Shown: positions 29,814-37,938 of the stretch, in pieces
How positions within the stretch are numbered: position 1 is the stretch's first letter
How the letters are laid out: every line of letters starts with the position of its first letter
Assembly (NCBI GenBank): GCA_964620045.1
Contig: CAZUJL010000030.1
Span: forward strand, 1-41,197
DNA: 41,197 bases
Reading direction: 5' to 3'
Source: VFKU01 sp964620045
Lineage (GTDB): Bacteria > Hydrogenedentota > Hydrogenedentia > Hydrogenedentales > GCA-2746185
Notes under the pieces: generated by a model
The model's input: only the letters and a program-made list of their open reading frames with translations
What the model was told of the DNA's origin: nothing
Database searches by the model: none
Made by a program: the position numbers and the translations under genes

Positions 29814-30157
29814 ATTCGTTCGCTCTACCTCATCATCGCCTTAATGGAATTTCGCAGAACAGTCAACCAATTGATCCTTGTCCCGCAACCTGACCTTGTT
29901 TCGCACCTCCCCAATTCCCCGGTCGCCGGAGGCGACCTCAACCGTCCGGCTGGACCCCTTGTTCCGCAACCACGGATCCGACCGGACGGCAACAGCCCGC
30001 ATAAGGATATAGAGGCGATACACCGACGGTGCGTGGGGACACGCGCCCTCCCACGGTACGACGCACTCTCCCGAGGGTGGCGGCCCCGGTCGCGTGGTGC
30101 TATTGTGCCGGTCGCGCGGATGCCCGTATTCACGGGTGCGCGGACGGGAGAGGCATC
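29814..30157. other. Intergenic region, no convincing gene
   Basis: This 344-base stretch between element D and the CocE-like gene holds no convincing gene. A 60-codon minus-strand frame (30023-29841) exists but lacks a ribosome site and family character. Visible structures are the hairpin GGTCGCC-GGA-GGCGACC (about 29920-29936), the near-repeat CTTGTCCCGCAACC / CTTGTTCCGCAACC about 80 bases apart, and an extended -10 near 30098. It may contain a decayed or unrecognised repeat. Confidence 0.4.
30098..30106 (+). promoter_or_regulatory. Extended -10 promoter candidate for the CocE-like gene
   Basis: TGC followed by TATTGT (30101-30106), about 45 bases before the predicted RNA-to-ATG interval ends at 30158. 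A small hairpin CCCGT-ATTC-ACGGG lies in the leader, and the ribosome site GGGAGAGG precedes the ATG. Confidence 0.35.
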
Positions 30158-31816
30158 ATGCAACGGTTGAACCGGATTTTTGGGATTGCGCTGGCGGCGG
30201 CGTTGATTGCGTCGGCCGGATTTGCGCAGGACGCGGCAGCGCCGGCGGCGAAAGCAGCGGGGCCGCGCAGCGAAGACGTCATGGTCGCGATGCGCGACGG
30301 CGTGAAACTCGCCACGACGATCTATTTCCCCGAGGGCGATGGCCCGTGGCCCGTGGTGGTCACGCGCTCGCCGTACAACAAGAACGGCGCGAAGAACGGC
30401 GCGGGGCGCTACACGAAGGCCGGCTATGTGCACATCGCGCAGGACGTGCGCGGCCGGTTTGCGTCGGAGGGGAGCTACGTTCCGTTTGAGCCGGATCGCG
30501 AGGACGGATTCGACACGGTTGCCTGGATCCACGATCAGGATTTTTGCGATGGCAGCATCGGAATCACGGGCGGGTCGGCGCTGGGGATCACGGCGAACCT
30601 GGCGGCGTCGGCGAATCCGCCGGGCCTGAAGGCGGCGTTCGTCATCGTCGCGCCGCAGAGCTCGTTCCTGGAATCGAACTTCATCGGCGGGGCGTTCAAG
30701 GAGTCGATGATCGAGGGGTGGATGAAGGGCCAGGGGTCGGAAGCGCAGGTGCCGATGCTGCGCGCGCGGGTGAAGCTGGACGCCGACTGGAAGCGCACGG
30801 ATTTTGTGCACTACATCCAGAATGTGAATATCCCGATCTACAACGTGGGCGGGTGGTATGACATTTTCGGCAAGGGCAGCGTGAGCAATTTCATGTACCT
30901 GCAGGAAAAGGGCAAGCGTGGCGCGCGCGGCAACCAGAAGCTGTTCATGGGACCCTTCGGCCACGGCTCGCTCGCCGGTGATCTCGACTACGCCAACGCC
31001 GGTATCCAGGACATCATGAAGGACGAGCTGCGGTGGTTCGACCACTGGCTCAAGGGCGAAGAAAACGGGATCATGGACGAGCCCGCGGTGTCGTATTACA
31101 TGATGGCGTCCGCGCGCAAGGGCGCGCTGTCCGACAAGAACCAGTACCTGCAGTCCTCCGTGTGGCCGCCGAAAGCGAAGACCACGCGCTACTACCTGCA
31201 CACGGGTGGCACGCTCAATACCGCCACGCCGGGCGCCGAGACGCCGGTGGCGTATCAATTCGATCCGAAGAACCCAGTGCCGACCTTTGGCGGCTCGAAC
31301 CTCATCGGCGACAAAGGCCCGATGGACCAGCGCGCCGTCGGCGAACGCGCGGACTACCTCCGCTTCCAGACCGAGCCGCTCGCGGACGACGTCGCGATCG
31401 CGGGTCCGGTGACGATGGAACTCTACGCCGCGACTGACGGCCCCGACACCGACTTCATGGTGAAGCTCGTGGACGTGTACCCGGACGGATACGAAGCCGT
31501 GGTGCTCGACAATCCGATCCGCGCGCGCTTCCGCTATGGGCGCGAGCCGAAGGACGAGGCGCTGATGACGCCCGGCATGCCGGCGAAGTTCGAGATCGAC
31601 CTGTGGCACACGGCGATCACGTTTGAAAAGGGCCACCGCATTGCCGTGCACGTGACCTCGAGCAATTTCCCGCGCTTCGACGTGAACCCGAACACCGGCG
31701 TGCCGGCGATGGAGTCGCGCGTGGCAACAAACACGATCTACTTCGACAAGGATCGCCCCAGCGCGATCATCCTGCCGGTCGTCGCCGCCCCGAAGGGCGA
31801 CGACACCGACGACTAA
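30158..31816 (+). CDS. Exported CocE/NonD-family hydrolase (X-Pro dipeptidyl-peptidase S15-like)
   Basis: 552 residues from the ATG at 30158, behind GGGAGAGG. A signal peptide (MQRLNRIFGIALAAALIASAGFA) is followed by the alpha/beta-hydrolase domain: MVAMRDGVKLATTIYFP, VVVTRSPYNK, VHIAQDVRGRFASEG, and the nucleophile elbow GITGGSALG with Ser140. The acid is expected in NVGGWYDIFGKG and the base in GPFGHGS. The C-terminal jelly-roll domain (about 340-545) contains RYYLHTGGTL, LRFQTEPLADDVAIAGPVTMELY and HRIAVHVTSSNFPRFDVNPNTG, as in cocaine esterase and glutaryl-7-ACA acylases. It probably cleaves esters or amides of extracellular compounds in the periplasm. It converges on the deacetylase gene with a shared terminator. 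Confidence 0.92.
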   Translation: MQRLNRIFGIALAAALIASAGFAQDAAAPAAKAAGPRSEDVMVAMRDGVKLATTIYFPEGDGPWPVVVTRSPYNKNGAKNGAGRYTKAGYVHIAQDVRGRFASEGSYVPFEPDREDGFDTVAWIHDQDFCDGSIGITGGSALGITANLAASANPPGLKAAFVIVAPQSSFLESNFIGGAFKESMIEGWMKGQGSEAQVPMLRARVKLDADWKRTDFVHYIQNVNIPIYNVGGWYDIFGKGSVSNFMYLQEKGKRGARGNQKLFMGPFGHGSLAGDLDYANAGIQDIMKDELRWFDHWLKGEENGIMDEPAVSYYMMASARKGALSDKNQYLQSSVWPPKAKTTRYYLHTGGTLNTATPGAETPVAYQFDPKNPVPTFGGSNLIGDKGPMDQRAVGERADYLRFQTEPLADDVAIAGPVTMELYAATDGPDTDFMVKLVDVYPDGYEAVVLDNPIRARFRYGREPKDEALMTPGMPAKFEIDLWHTAITFEKGHRIAVHVTSSNFPRFDVNPNTGVPAMESRVATNTIYFDKDRPSAIILPVVAAPKGDDTDD

Positions 31817-31832
31817 TCGAATAGAAAAAGAA

Positions 31833-31874
31833 TCGGGGCGGCGTGAAAATGATTCACGCCGCCCCGAATTTTTT
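31833..31874. terminator. Bidirectional intrinsic terminator
   Basis: A perfect 15-bp stem (TCGGGGCGGCGTGAA / TTCACGCCGCCCCGA) with a 5-base loop AATGA spans 31833-31867, followed by ATTTTTT on the plus strand. An A-rich run (ATAGAAAAAGAA) before it gives a U-rich tail on the other strand. It lies between the convergent CocE-like and deacetylase genes and should stop both. Confidence 0.9.
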
Positions 31875-31879
31875 GCGCG

Positions 31880-32848
31880 TTACTTCACCGCTTTGCGGCG
31901 TTCCATCAGCTCGCGCCACGTCGTCAACACGATCTTCTCATCTTCCAGCGCCTGCCGCACGCGCGGATCCAGCATCGCTTCCAGATCGCCCAGGCGCGTC
32001 GGCCCCGAACCCGAAATATGCTCGAACACTTCCGTCGGCCGCGTGCAGTGCATGATCATCATCGTCACGCCCGGCTTCAGCCCGCGGATCGCCTCGATGT
32101 ACTTGTCGACCTTTTCCTCGGGCTTCCAGCCGTAGCTGCGGTTGTGCAGGTCGTCCAGCACCGGCAAGCCGCCGTCCCACACCTTGCGGCCCATCGCCTT
32201 CGCCAGCGCGATCTTCGCAGGCTCGTCCGCGCCGATGTAGAAGTTGTGTCCGCCAGGGAACATCACCGGAATCTGCTCCTCGATGCCCACCTTGATGTAC
32301 CGCTCCATAAAGCCCGCCGTCTCGAACAGCGTGCCCATGTGCGAGTCCATGTGCGTCGGCTCGAAGCCCATCGTGCGCGCGCGATCGAGCTGCGCACGGA
32401 TCTCCCTCTCCACCTCGTCCGGCGTCGCATGCTCCACCACCAGACCCACGTTGTCCCACAGCGCGCCTTCGGTGTCCGTCAGCCCCGGAACCATGGGCTT
32501 GCCCGCGACCGGACCCCAGCGGTACACGTCCCACTCGGATGTCATCGTGAGGTGCAACCCGGCGTCGGCCTTGGACGTCTTGATCCAGCGCACGATGTTC
32601 GGCACCCACGGGCACGGCATCATCACGCTGAGCGAATTCGCCACGCCCTTCTCGATCGCCTCGATCGTGCCGAGGTCGGAGTCATACGACATGCCCGCGT
32701 CATCCACGTGGATGATCAGCGCGCGCGTACCCTTCGGAAAGCCGAGCTTTTCGGCGTAAGTTGTATCGTCCGCCGGGCGTTGCGCGACCGCCGACGCAAC
32801 GCACCCCAGCATTGCCATTGCACAACACAGATTTCGAACCATTTTCAT
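31880..32848 (-). CDS. Exported ChbG/YdjC-family carbohydrate deacetylase-like protein
   Basis: 322 residues from the ATG at 32848, behind GGGAGAGG. A signal peptide (MKMVRNLCCAMAMLGCVASAVA) is unusual for the otherwise cytoplasmic ChbG. The metal-site motifs are recognisable: ALIIHVDDAGMSYDSD (Asp49-Asp50), ADAGLHLTMTSEW, and THMDSHMGTLFE, where the family's H-x-D-S-H is present. A further FPGGHNFYIG loop and a TMMIMHCTRPT strand near the C-terminus complete the barrel. YdjC/ChbG proteins remove acetyl groups from N-acetylated oligosaccharides such as diacetylchitobiose. Export implies that this one works on periplasmic or external glycans. A larger frame extending to 33151 runs antisense into the cytochrome gene and is rejected. 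Confidence 0.85.
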   Translation of the reverse strand: MKMVRNLCCAMAMLGCVASAVAQRPADDTTYAEKLGFPKGTRALIIHVDDAGMSYDSDLGTIEAIEKGVANSLSVMMPCPWVPNIVRWIKTSKADAGLHLTMTSEWDVYRWGPVAGKPMVPGLTDTEGALWDNVGLVVEHATPDEVEREIRAQLDRARTMGFEPTHMDSHMGTLFETAGFMERYIKVGIEEQIPVMFPGGHNFYIGADEPAKIALAKAMGRKVWDGGLPVLDDLHNRSYGWKPEEKVDKYIEAIRGLKPGVTMMIMHCTRPTEVFEHISGSGPTRLGDLEAMLDPRVRQALEDEKIVLTTWRELMERRKAVK

Positions 32849-32892
32849 CGAACCTCTCCCAGCGTGAACTGAATTAAACCATACTCTCAATG

Positions 32893-34311
32893 CTACGGAT
32901 TTTGTGTACCCGCTGCATTTGCCTCTTCGCTTCCTTCCGCTGCCGGCGCAGCCGCCTCGCGCAACGACAGGATATACGCCACGATCGCCTCGAACTTTTC
33001 CGGCGAGGTTTTCAGCGGCGGCATGATCGTCTGCGGCTTGAAAGCCTTTGGATCCTTCAGCCACGCGCGCAGGAAAGACTCCTGCAGGCGCACGCCGGAA
33101 ATCGTAAGATCCGGGCCGATGTCGCTGCCTTCGCCGTTGATAACGTGACACTTAAAGCACTGCAACTGCCGAAAAGTCCGCGCGCCAAGCGCAATCACGT
33201 CGTCCTGATTGGCGCCGGGCGGCGCCGCGTCTGCGGGCGCATCCGCTTCCGCCATCTGCTGGTCGCCCGGTTCGCTCGAGTGCAGCGCGACGCTGTAGGC
33301 CGTGAGGCCGGTGAACCCGATCGCGAGCACCACGACGGCCGCCACGATCGGCTTGCGATCGTGCACCGCGACCGATCGCCCACGATCGATCCACGGCAGT
33401 GCGGCCAGCGCGAGCAATAGTGCTGACGGGAACGCGAAGGCCACCAGCATTTTCTGGAAGGCGCCCTGCGTGAGCCGAAGCAACTCGAAATGCGCGAGGA
33501 AGTACCACTCTGGACGCGGCCGATAGCTGGTGTCCGACAAATCCAGCGGACCTGAATGCGGCCCGCCGAGCGCTTGCGCGGTCAGCAGCAGCGCGGCCAA
33601 TCCACCGGAGATCACGACCATATCGCGCAGGAATTGCTTGGGAAAGAAAGGATCGATGGCGGGCGCGGTGTCTTGCGCCGAACGCGCCGGGCCATGCTTG
33701 CGCAGCAGGTATAAATGCGCGATCACCAATCCGCCGAGCAGCGCAGGCAACACCACGACGTGCAGCGCGTAGAAACGTGTGAGCGTCAGCGCGCCGACCG
33801 TGTCGCCGCCCATCATCAGCTTGCGGATATCGTCGCCGATGAACGGCGCGGACGAGGCGATTTCGATGCCGACCGTGCCGGCCCAGTAGCCCATCTGGTT
33901 AAACGGCAGCAATTGGCCCGTGTATGCAAGCGTGACCACGACGCCGCCGAGCGCGAGCCCCGTTAGCCAGTTCATCTCGCGCGGCGCGCGGTATGCGCCC
34001 GTGACCACGACGCGCAGGAAATGCACCGCGATCGCGACCAATACGAACGACGCGCCCCAGTAATGCAGCGCGCGCACGAGCGCGCCCAGCGTGACGTTCT
34101 TCGCCATCCACTCCAGCGACGTATAGGCCGCCTCGGGATGCGGCACGTAGTAGATCATCAGCAGCACACCGGTGACGATCTGCACGAGCAACAGCGCGCC
34201 CGCCAACGACCCGAGCGTGTTTTTCCAGCCGACGCTTGCCGGCATCTTTTCGCCGAGGAATTCGTGGAGCGTGGCGCGCCCGCCCGTGCGCGATTCGAAC
34301 CAGCCCGCCAT
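32893..34311 (-). CDS. Cytochrome b fused to a C-terminal cytochrome c (bc complex subunit)
   Basis: 472 residues. The b domain has the four-helix heme bundle with ligands His83, His97, His184 and His199. The second pair has 14 residues between the histidines, the spacing typical of cytochrome b6 and not of mitochondrial-type b (13). The quinol-oxidation site PEWY is at 267-270 within RPRPEWYFLAHFELLRL. Unlike b6f, the b6 and subunit-IV parts are one chain. After the last membrane helices an Ala/Pro-rich linker (about 350-368) leads to a c-type heme site CFKCH (385-389) with probable Met430 ligand (TIMPPL). The protein oxidises quinol and passes electrons to its own heme c. It starts 3 bases after the Rieske gene, forming a two-gene operon. 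Confidence 0.93.
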   Translation of the reverse strand: MAGWFESRTGGRATLHEFLGEKMPASVGWKNTLGSLAGALLLVQIVTGVLLMIYYVPHPEAAYTSLEWMAKNVTLGALVRALHYWGASFVLVAIAVHFLRVVVTGAYRAPREMNWLTGLALGGVVVTLAYTGQLLPFNQMGYWAGTVGIEIASSAPFIGDDIRKLMMGGDTVGALTLTRFYALHVVVLPALLGGLVIAHLYLLRKHGPARSAQDTAPAIDPFFPKQFLRDMVVISGGLAALLLTAQALGGPHSGPLDLSDTSYRPRPEWYFLAHFELLRLTQGAFQKMLVAFAFPSALLLALAALPWIDRGRSVAVHDRKPIVAAVVVLAIGFTGLTAYSVALHSSEPGDQQMAEADAPADAAPPGANQDDVIALGARTFRQLQCFKCHVINGEGSDIGPDLTISGVRLQESFLRAWLKDPKAFKPQTIMPPLKTSPEKFEAIVAYILSLREAAAPAAEGSEEANAAGTQNP

Positions 34312-34314
34312 CGT

Positions 34315-34788
34315 TCAGCCGAGCTCCACGACGACGTTGCCGTCGCGCACCTGTGCATTCAACTGTTGCAGCGGGCGCGGGGGAGGCCCGCCGAGCACTG
34401 TGCCATCCGGCGAGAAACGTCCGCCGTGGCATGGGCACTGGAACTGGTTTTCGCCGGCATTCCACTGCACGGTGCAACCCAGATGCGTGCACGTGCCGCT
34501 CAGTACCACCGGCACGCCGGACTCATCCAGCCGCGCATACACGCGCATGATTTCTTCTTTCGAATGCCAGCCGTCCGCCGTGGCGATGTGCAGATCCACG
34601 CCGCGAAATTTATCGGAGAAGCTATCCACGGCTCCCAGCGAGGCGTCCCGCCGTTGGGACGGCGCGCGCAACGGCGCGGACACAAACACGGCCGTCAAGG
34701 CCGCCGTTCCGGCGGTCCAGAAGGCCGCGATGGCCGTCGCGACAGCGCCGAGCGCACCGCGGCGCGAGATAGTCTTCGGTTCATTCAT
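34315..34788 (-). CDS. Rieske [2Fe-2S] iron-sulfur subunit of the bc complex
   Basis: 157 residues. The N-terminus has a twin-arginine signal-anchor (ISRRGALGAVATAIAAFW), the usual route for folded Rieske proteins. Cluster motifs are CTHLGC (Cys100, His102, Cys105) and CPCHGG (Cys118, Cys120, His121); the two outer cysteines make the ligands and disulfide as in canonical Rieske folds. GGPPPRPL follows as expected. The second box ends in Gly-Gly where many have Gly-Ser, which may lower the redox potential. Electrons from quinol at the cytochrome b Qo site pass through this cluster to the fused cytochrome c. It is co-transcribed with the cytochrome b-c gene directly downstream. Confidence 0.94.
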   Translation of the reverse strand: MNEPKTISRRGALGAVATAIAAFWTAGTAALTAVFVSAPLRAPSQRRDASLGAVDSFSDKFRGVDLHIATADGWHSKEEIMRVYARLDESGVPVVLSGTCTHLGCTVQWNAGENQFQCPCHGGRFSPDGTVLGGPPPRPLQQLNAQVRDGNVVVELG

Positions 34789-35113
34789 GAATTGGATGGA
34801 CCCGGCCGTCCGAAGCCAAGGTTGATGTAGTACGGCGGCAAAAGTCTGGAGATTTTAACGAATTCCGGAGGACGACGCCAAGCGGATGTCGTTAGTCCGT
34901 CGAACGATCGCCGTGTACATACAACGCTTCGCTCGGCACAATCGTGAAAAAACGCGCCCGGAATGGTGCCGTTTATCCTCGTCCGCTCCGTATTAATTTC
35001 ATAGACCTTGTTGCCTTCCGGCCGGCCCAATCCCACGTGATCGTAATTTCGCAACATGGATTGTCCAGCGAAGCAGTTTGCTTTGCGTCGCTAAGAGCCA
35101 CCAAGATAGCCCT
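34789..35113. other. Intergenic region between the Rieske and DUF1801 genes
   Basis: This 325-base divergent gap must hold the promoter of the bc operon. An overlapping minus-strand frame (35057-34785) exists but looks non-coding: no ribosome site, mixed composition and no motif. I see no repeat or RNA element. Confidence 0.4.
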
Positions 35114-35488
35114 ATGAAAAAGAAGCCTGCTCCGACCACGTTTGCCGATCACGACGCCTATATCGCCGAGGCTCCTAAAGACCTTCGCCCTCTGCTGGTT
35201 CGATTGCGCGCTCAACTTGCGCTTGCGTTGCCTGACGCCGAAGAAGTCATCGCCTATAAAATGCCAGGGTTCAAGATCGGACAATCCATCATCGCGGGTT
35301 ATGCAGCATTCAGTAAGCAATGCGGCCTCTATGTATCTCCTTCCGCCATCAAAGCGCATGCCGATGACATTGCCGCGGCCGGGCTCAAGTCCACCAAGAC
35401 TGGGGTCACCTTCTCACCGAGCCAGCCAATCCCTGACAAGCTCGTTAAGAAACTCGCTCTTGCTTCCCGAAGGGATCAGAATCTCTGA
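35114..35488 (+). CDS. DUF1801 / YdhG-like small protein
   Basis: 124 residues from the ATG at 35114; the frame upstream of it is non-coding. The family pattern is clear: TTFADHDAYIAEAPKDLRPLLVRLRAQLALALPDAEEVIAYKMPGF as the opening helices (shown here as one region of about residues 8-53), then GYAAFSKQCGLYVSP, and a C-terminal segment TGVTFSPSQPIPDKLVKKLA. DUF1801 proteins, including B. subtilis YdhG (an iron chaperone with a frataxin-like role), bind small ligands or iron. No iron-sulfur gene is adjacent, apart from the divergent Rieske operon. Cytoplasmic, with no signal peptide. Family call good, function uncertain. Confidence 0.82.
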   Translation: MKKKPAPTTFADHDAYIAEAPKDLRPLLVRLRAQLALALPDAEEVIAYKMPGFKIGQSIIAGYAAFSKQCGLYVSPSAIKAHADDIAAAGLKSTKTGVTFSPSQPIPDKLVKKLALASRRDQNL

Positions 35489-35514
35489 GGCGAAGCGCCT
35501 GTCGGACCGCACGC

Positions 35515-37188
35515 CTAGACGCGCAATTCGGGATGCTTCAAATGGTGGCCTGTCGCGTTCTGATAGGCACGGCCCAGCGCGCACAGATCTGCTTCGCCAT
35601 ACAGCCGCCCAATTAACCCAATGGAGTTTGGCGTCCCGCGTTCGTTCAGCGTCGTCGGCATCACGAGCAGCGGATGCCCGGTGAAGTTGCCGAGGTACAA
35701 GCTCGCCGTCGACGGCGTGATGTATACGTCCACAGTGTCGAACACGTTCGCCATGTCGCGCATCAGCAGCGTGCGCACGCGGTTCGCGCGGATGTACTCC
35801 ACGGCCGGAATGAACCGCGCGCGGCGGAAGGTGTTAGGCCAGGCCGTCGCTGCTTGATTGCTCAGCTCGTCGTCGCGGTTGCCGCGCGTGAGATCGTCGA
35901 AGGCGGTCGCGGCTTCCGCGAGCAGAATGAAGCTCATGTCGTTGTACGGCAGCGTGGGCAGTTCGATCGGCGTGAGCGAGAGGCCGAGCGCGCGGAATTC
36001 CTCCAGCGCGCGCCCACGCGAACCGTCTTTGTCTTGTGTAGGATCAAAGGCCTCGCGAACGTAACCGACGCGCAGTTTCTTGATGTCGAGGTTTGTGTCG
36101 TAGTTGAACGGTCGATCGACCGTGGTTGTATCCGCCGCGTCCGCGCCTTGAATCGCGTTGAATATCAGCGCGCAATCTTCCACCGTGCGGCCCATCGGCC
36201 CCAGCTTGTCCATGCTCCACGACAGCGCCATCGCGCCGTGCCGGCTGACGCGGCCGAAGGTGGGGCGCAGGCCCGTGATGCCGCACACCGTCGACGGCGA
36301 CGCGATTGAGCCGTTGGTCTCCGAACCGATCGCGAATCCAACGAGTCCGGCCGACGTTGCGCTCGCCGGGCCCGCCGACGATCCGCTCGATCCTGCATCC
36401 GGGCTCCACGGGTTGCGCGTGCGCCCGCCGAACCATTGGTCGCCCATCGCGAGCGCGCCGAGCGTTAGCTTCGCAATGAGCACCGCGCCCGCGTCGTCGA
36501 GTTTTTTTACCACGGTGGCATCGTCATCAAACATCTGATCGCGATAGGGTTCCGCGCCCCAGGTCGTGGGATAGCCCTTCACCGCCAGCAGGTCTTTCGC
36601 GCCCCACGGGATGCCGTGCAAGGGGCCACGATAATTCCCCGCCGCGATTTCTTCATCGGCGCGCTTGGCCTGCGCGAGTGCGCGGTCTTCAGTGAGCGTC
36701 ACTACACATTTAAGGATCGGATCGAAGCGTTTCAGGCGCGCCAGATACATCTGCGTGAGCGCGGTCGAGGTGATTTTGCGCGCGCGCAGCGCCCGGCCGA
36801 GTTCAGCCACATTCCAGAACGCTGCCTCTTCAAGATTCGCCGGCGCCTCGGGCACGGGGCCATCGCTGAACACCGGTGTGCGGCGTTCCGTCTCGAAGGT
36901 CATGCCCGGCAACACAGGATTGAATTGCAGCGCGGGCGGCACATCGTTGGACACCGGGACTTCACGCAATTTCGCGTAGTTGTGCAAAAGTCCGCCGATG
37001 CCGCGCGCGAGTTGCTCGCGCTCCTCCGGTGTGAATTCAAGCCCCGCGATTTTTTCCGCGGCCGCGATCATGTCCGGCGTAATCGTTTCGGCGCCGGACT
37101 CCTGCGTTTGTGCCCATAGCACGCCCGGCAGAAGCGTGCCGCCGATCCCGGCGACGGAACACGAAGCAATGAACGCGCGGCGGTCCAT
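35515..37188 (-). CDS. Amidase-signature family hydrolase with twin-arginine signal
   Basis: 557 residues from the ATG at 37188 behind TGGAG. The N-terminus MDRRAFIASCSVAGIGGTLL fits a Tat signal. About 110 residues of linker precede the amidase domain, whose Ser-cisSer-Lys triad is visible: Lys198 in GIPWGAKDLLAVKG, Ser271 in GSSGSSAGPAS, and nucleophile Ser294 in GSETNGSIASPS. The Asn before Gly-Ser differs from the commoner Gly-Gly-Ser. The C-terminal FTGHPLLVMPTTLNERGTPNS region is also typical. It is not a GatA, having no GatB/C partners and carrying an export signal, so hydrolysis of extracytoplasmic amides is the likely role. A terminator separates it from the upstream lipoprotein gene. 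A short hairpin lies in its leader. Confidence 0.92.
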   Translation of the reverse strand: MDRRAFIASCSVAGIGGTLLPGVLWAQTQESGAETITPDMIAAAEKIAGLEFTPEEREQLARGIGGLLHNYAKLREVPVSNDVPPALQFNPVLPGMTFETERRTPVFSDGPVPEAPANLEEAAFWNVAELGRALRARKITSTALTQMYLARLKRFDPILKCVVTLTEDRALAQAKRADEEIAAGNYRGPLHGIPWGAKDLLAVKGYPTTWGAEPYRDQMFDDDATVVKKLDDAGAVLIAKLTLGALAMGDQWFGGRTRNPWSPDAGSSGSSAGPASATSAGLVGFAIGSETNGSIASPSTVCGITGLRPTFGRVSRHGAMALSWSMDKLGPMGRTVEDCALIFNAIQGADAADTTTVDRPFNYDTNLDIKKLRVGYVREAFDPTQDKDGSRGRALEEFRALGLSLTPIELPTLPYNDMSFILLAEAATAFDDLTRGNRDDELSNQAATAWPNTFRRARFIPAVEYIRANRVRTLLMRDMANVFDTVDVYITPSTASLYLGNFTGHPLLVMPTTLNERGTPNSIGLIGRLYGEADLCALGRAYQNATGHHLKHPELRV

Positions 37189-37206
37189 GAATTTCTCCAG
37201 GGAGGG

Positions 37207-37226
37207 ACGCGCTCCCGCGCGTCCGA
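37207..37226. repeat. Short palindrome in the amidase leader
   Basis: GGACGCGC-TCCC-GCGCGTCC: perfect 8-base arms with a 4-base loop, 18 bases upstream of the amidase ATG and just before its ribosome site. It could be a REP-like repeat or a leader hairpin that influences translation. Confidence 0.45.
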
Positions 37227-37253
37227 GTGTTGCTCGCGCCACTCTACCACGCA

Positions 37254-37293
37254 CCAAAAAGAAAACTCCCCCGGACGCGAACGTCCGAGGGAG
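37254..37293 (-). terminator. Intrinsic terminator of the lipoprotein gene
   Basis: On the minus strand a 12-bp stem with one mismatch (CTCCCTCGGACG / CGTCCGGGGGAG, loop TTCG) at 37293-37266 is followed by TTTTCTTTTT. It lies 27 bases after the lipoprotein stop codon. Confidence 0.85.
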
Positions 37294-37319
37294 AAATCTG
37301 TCGCTTAAAACGAAGCGGC

Positions 37320-37739
37320 TTAGAACTGGGCCTGGTAGGTGACCAGCCACTTGCCGTCGCGCTTCTGCAATTCAAGCTCAACCGTCAGCGCGCCGAAAGC
37401 GCCTTCGAGGTTGGTCGGCTTTGCAGTCGCTTTTTCGCCATCGACCGTGATCACCATCTTGCTGGTGTCGATCTTGATGCCGTCGAGGAAGCCCTGTTCC
37501 TTCGCGCCGTTCAGGAACTCGACCATCTCGGCCTTGCCGCCGCCCTGATCCGACTTGAAGTCATCGGCGTAGTTCGCCGTCATCGTGGCAATGTCCTGCG
37601 CCTGAAGGCCGGCCATCGCGGCGTCCACGACTTCCTTAATCATCTCTTCATCCGACTTTCCGCCGCCGCTGCCCGCGCAACCAACCACGGCCAGGAGCGC
37701 AAACGCCACTACCCCAAACTTCATTGCCAGTGCCTTCAT
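37320..37739 (-). CDS. Small lipoprotein with NTF2/SnoaL-like domain
   Basis: 139 residues from the ATG at 37739, with AAAGGG upstream. A lipoprotein signal (MKALAMKFGVVAFALLAVVGC) ends in the lipobox VVGC at residue 21, followed by a Gly/Ser linker. The remainder, SDEEMIKEVVDAAMAGLQAQDIATMTANYADDF (given here as residues about 29-61) then a beta-rich half ending DGKWLVTYQAQF, matches the cone-shaped NTF2/SnoaL or DUF4440-type fold: a helical start with a D-x-x-x-x-x-x-Y-A-D-D-F pattern, then antiparallel strands. Such lipoproteins have no assigned enzymatic activity. It is monocistronic, with a strong terminator after it. Confidence 0.8.
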   Translation of the reverse strand: MKALAMKFGVVAFALLAVVGCAGSGGGKSDEEMIKEVVDAAMAGLQAQDIATMTANYADDFKSDQGGGKAEMVEFLNGAKEQGFLDGIKIDTSKMVITVDGEKATAKPTNLEGAFGALTVELELQKRDGKWLVTYQAQF

Positions 37740-37938
37740 GATCACGACCCTTTCGAAAGTTTCCGTCTGCAGACGGATGTGTGAGGTTCCCCAACCCGAC
37801 CGGTCTTGGAGGAAATTGCGCGCCACTATAGCGCCCAACGGCCCGCAACGCAAGCCATCCGGGCGTTTGACTCCGCCCGACGGCTAAACGTTTCAACAGG
37901 CTAAGTAGTTCATCCTCGGCCCTGCGCGTACGCGATTT

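Noticed and set aside
29825..31651. Minus-strand open frame of about 600 codons opposite the CocE-like gene
   Set aside because: Shadow of a well-supported hydrolase; the translation lacks domain character and starts in no ribosome-site context.
34785..35057. 90-codon minus-strand frame ahead of the Rieske gene
   Set aside because: No ribosome site, no recognisable motif, and it overlaps the Rieske start region; probably leader DNA.
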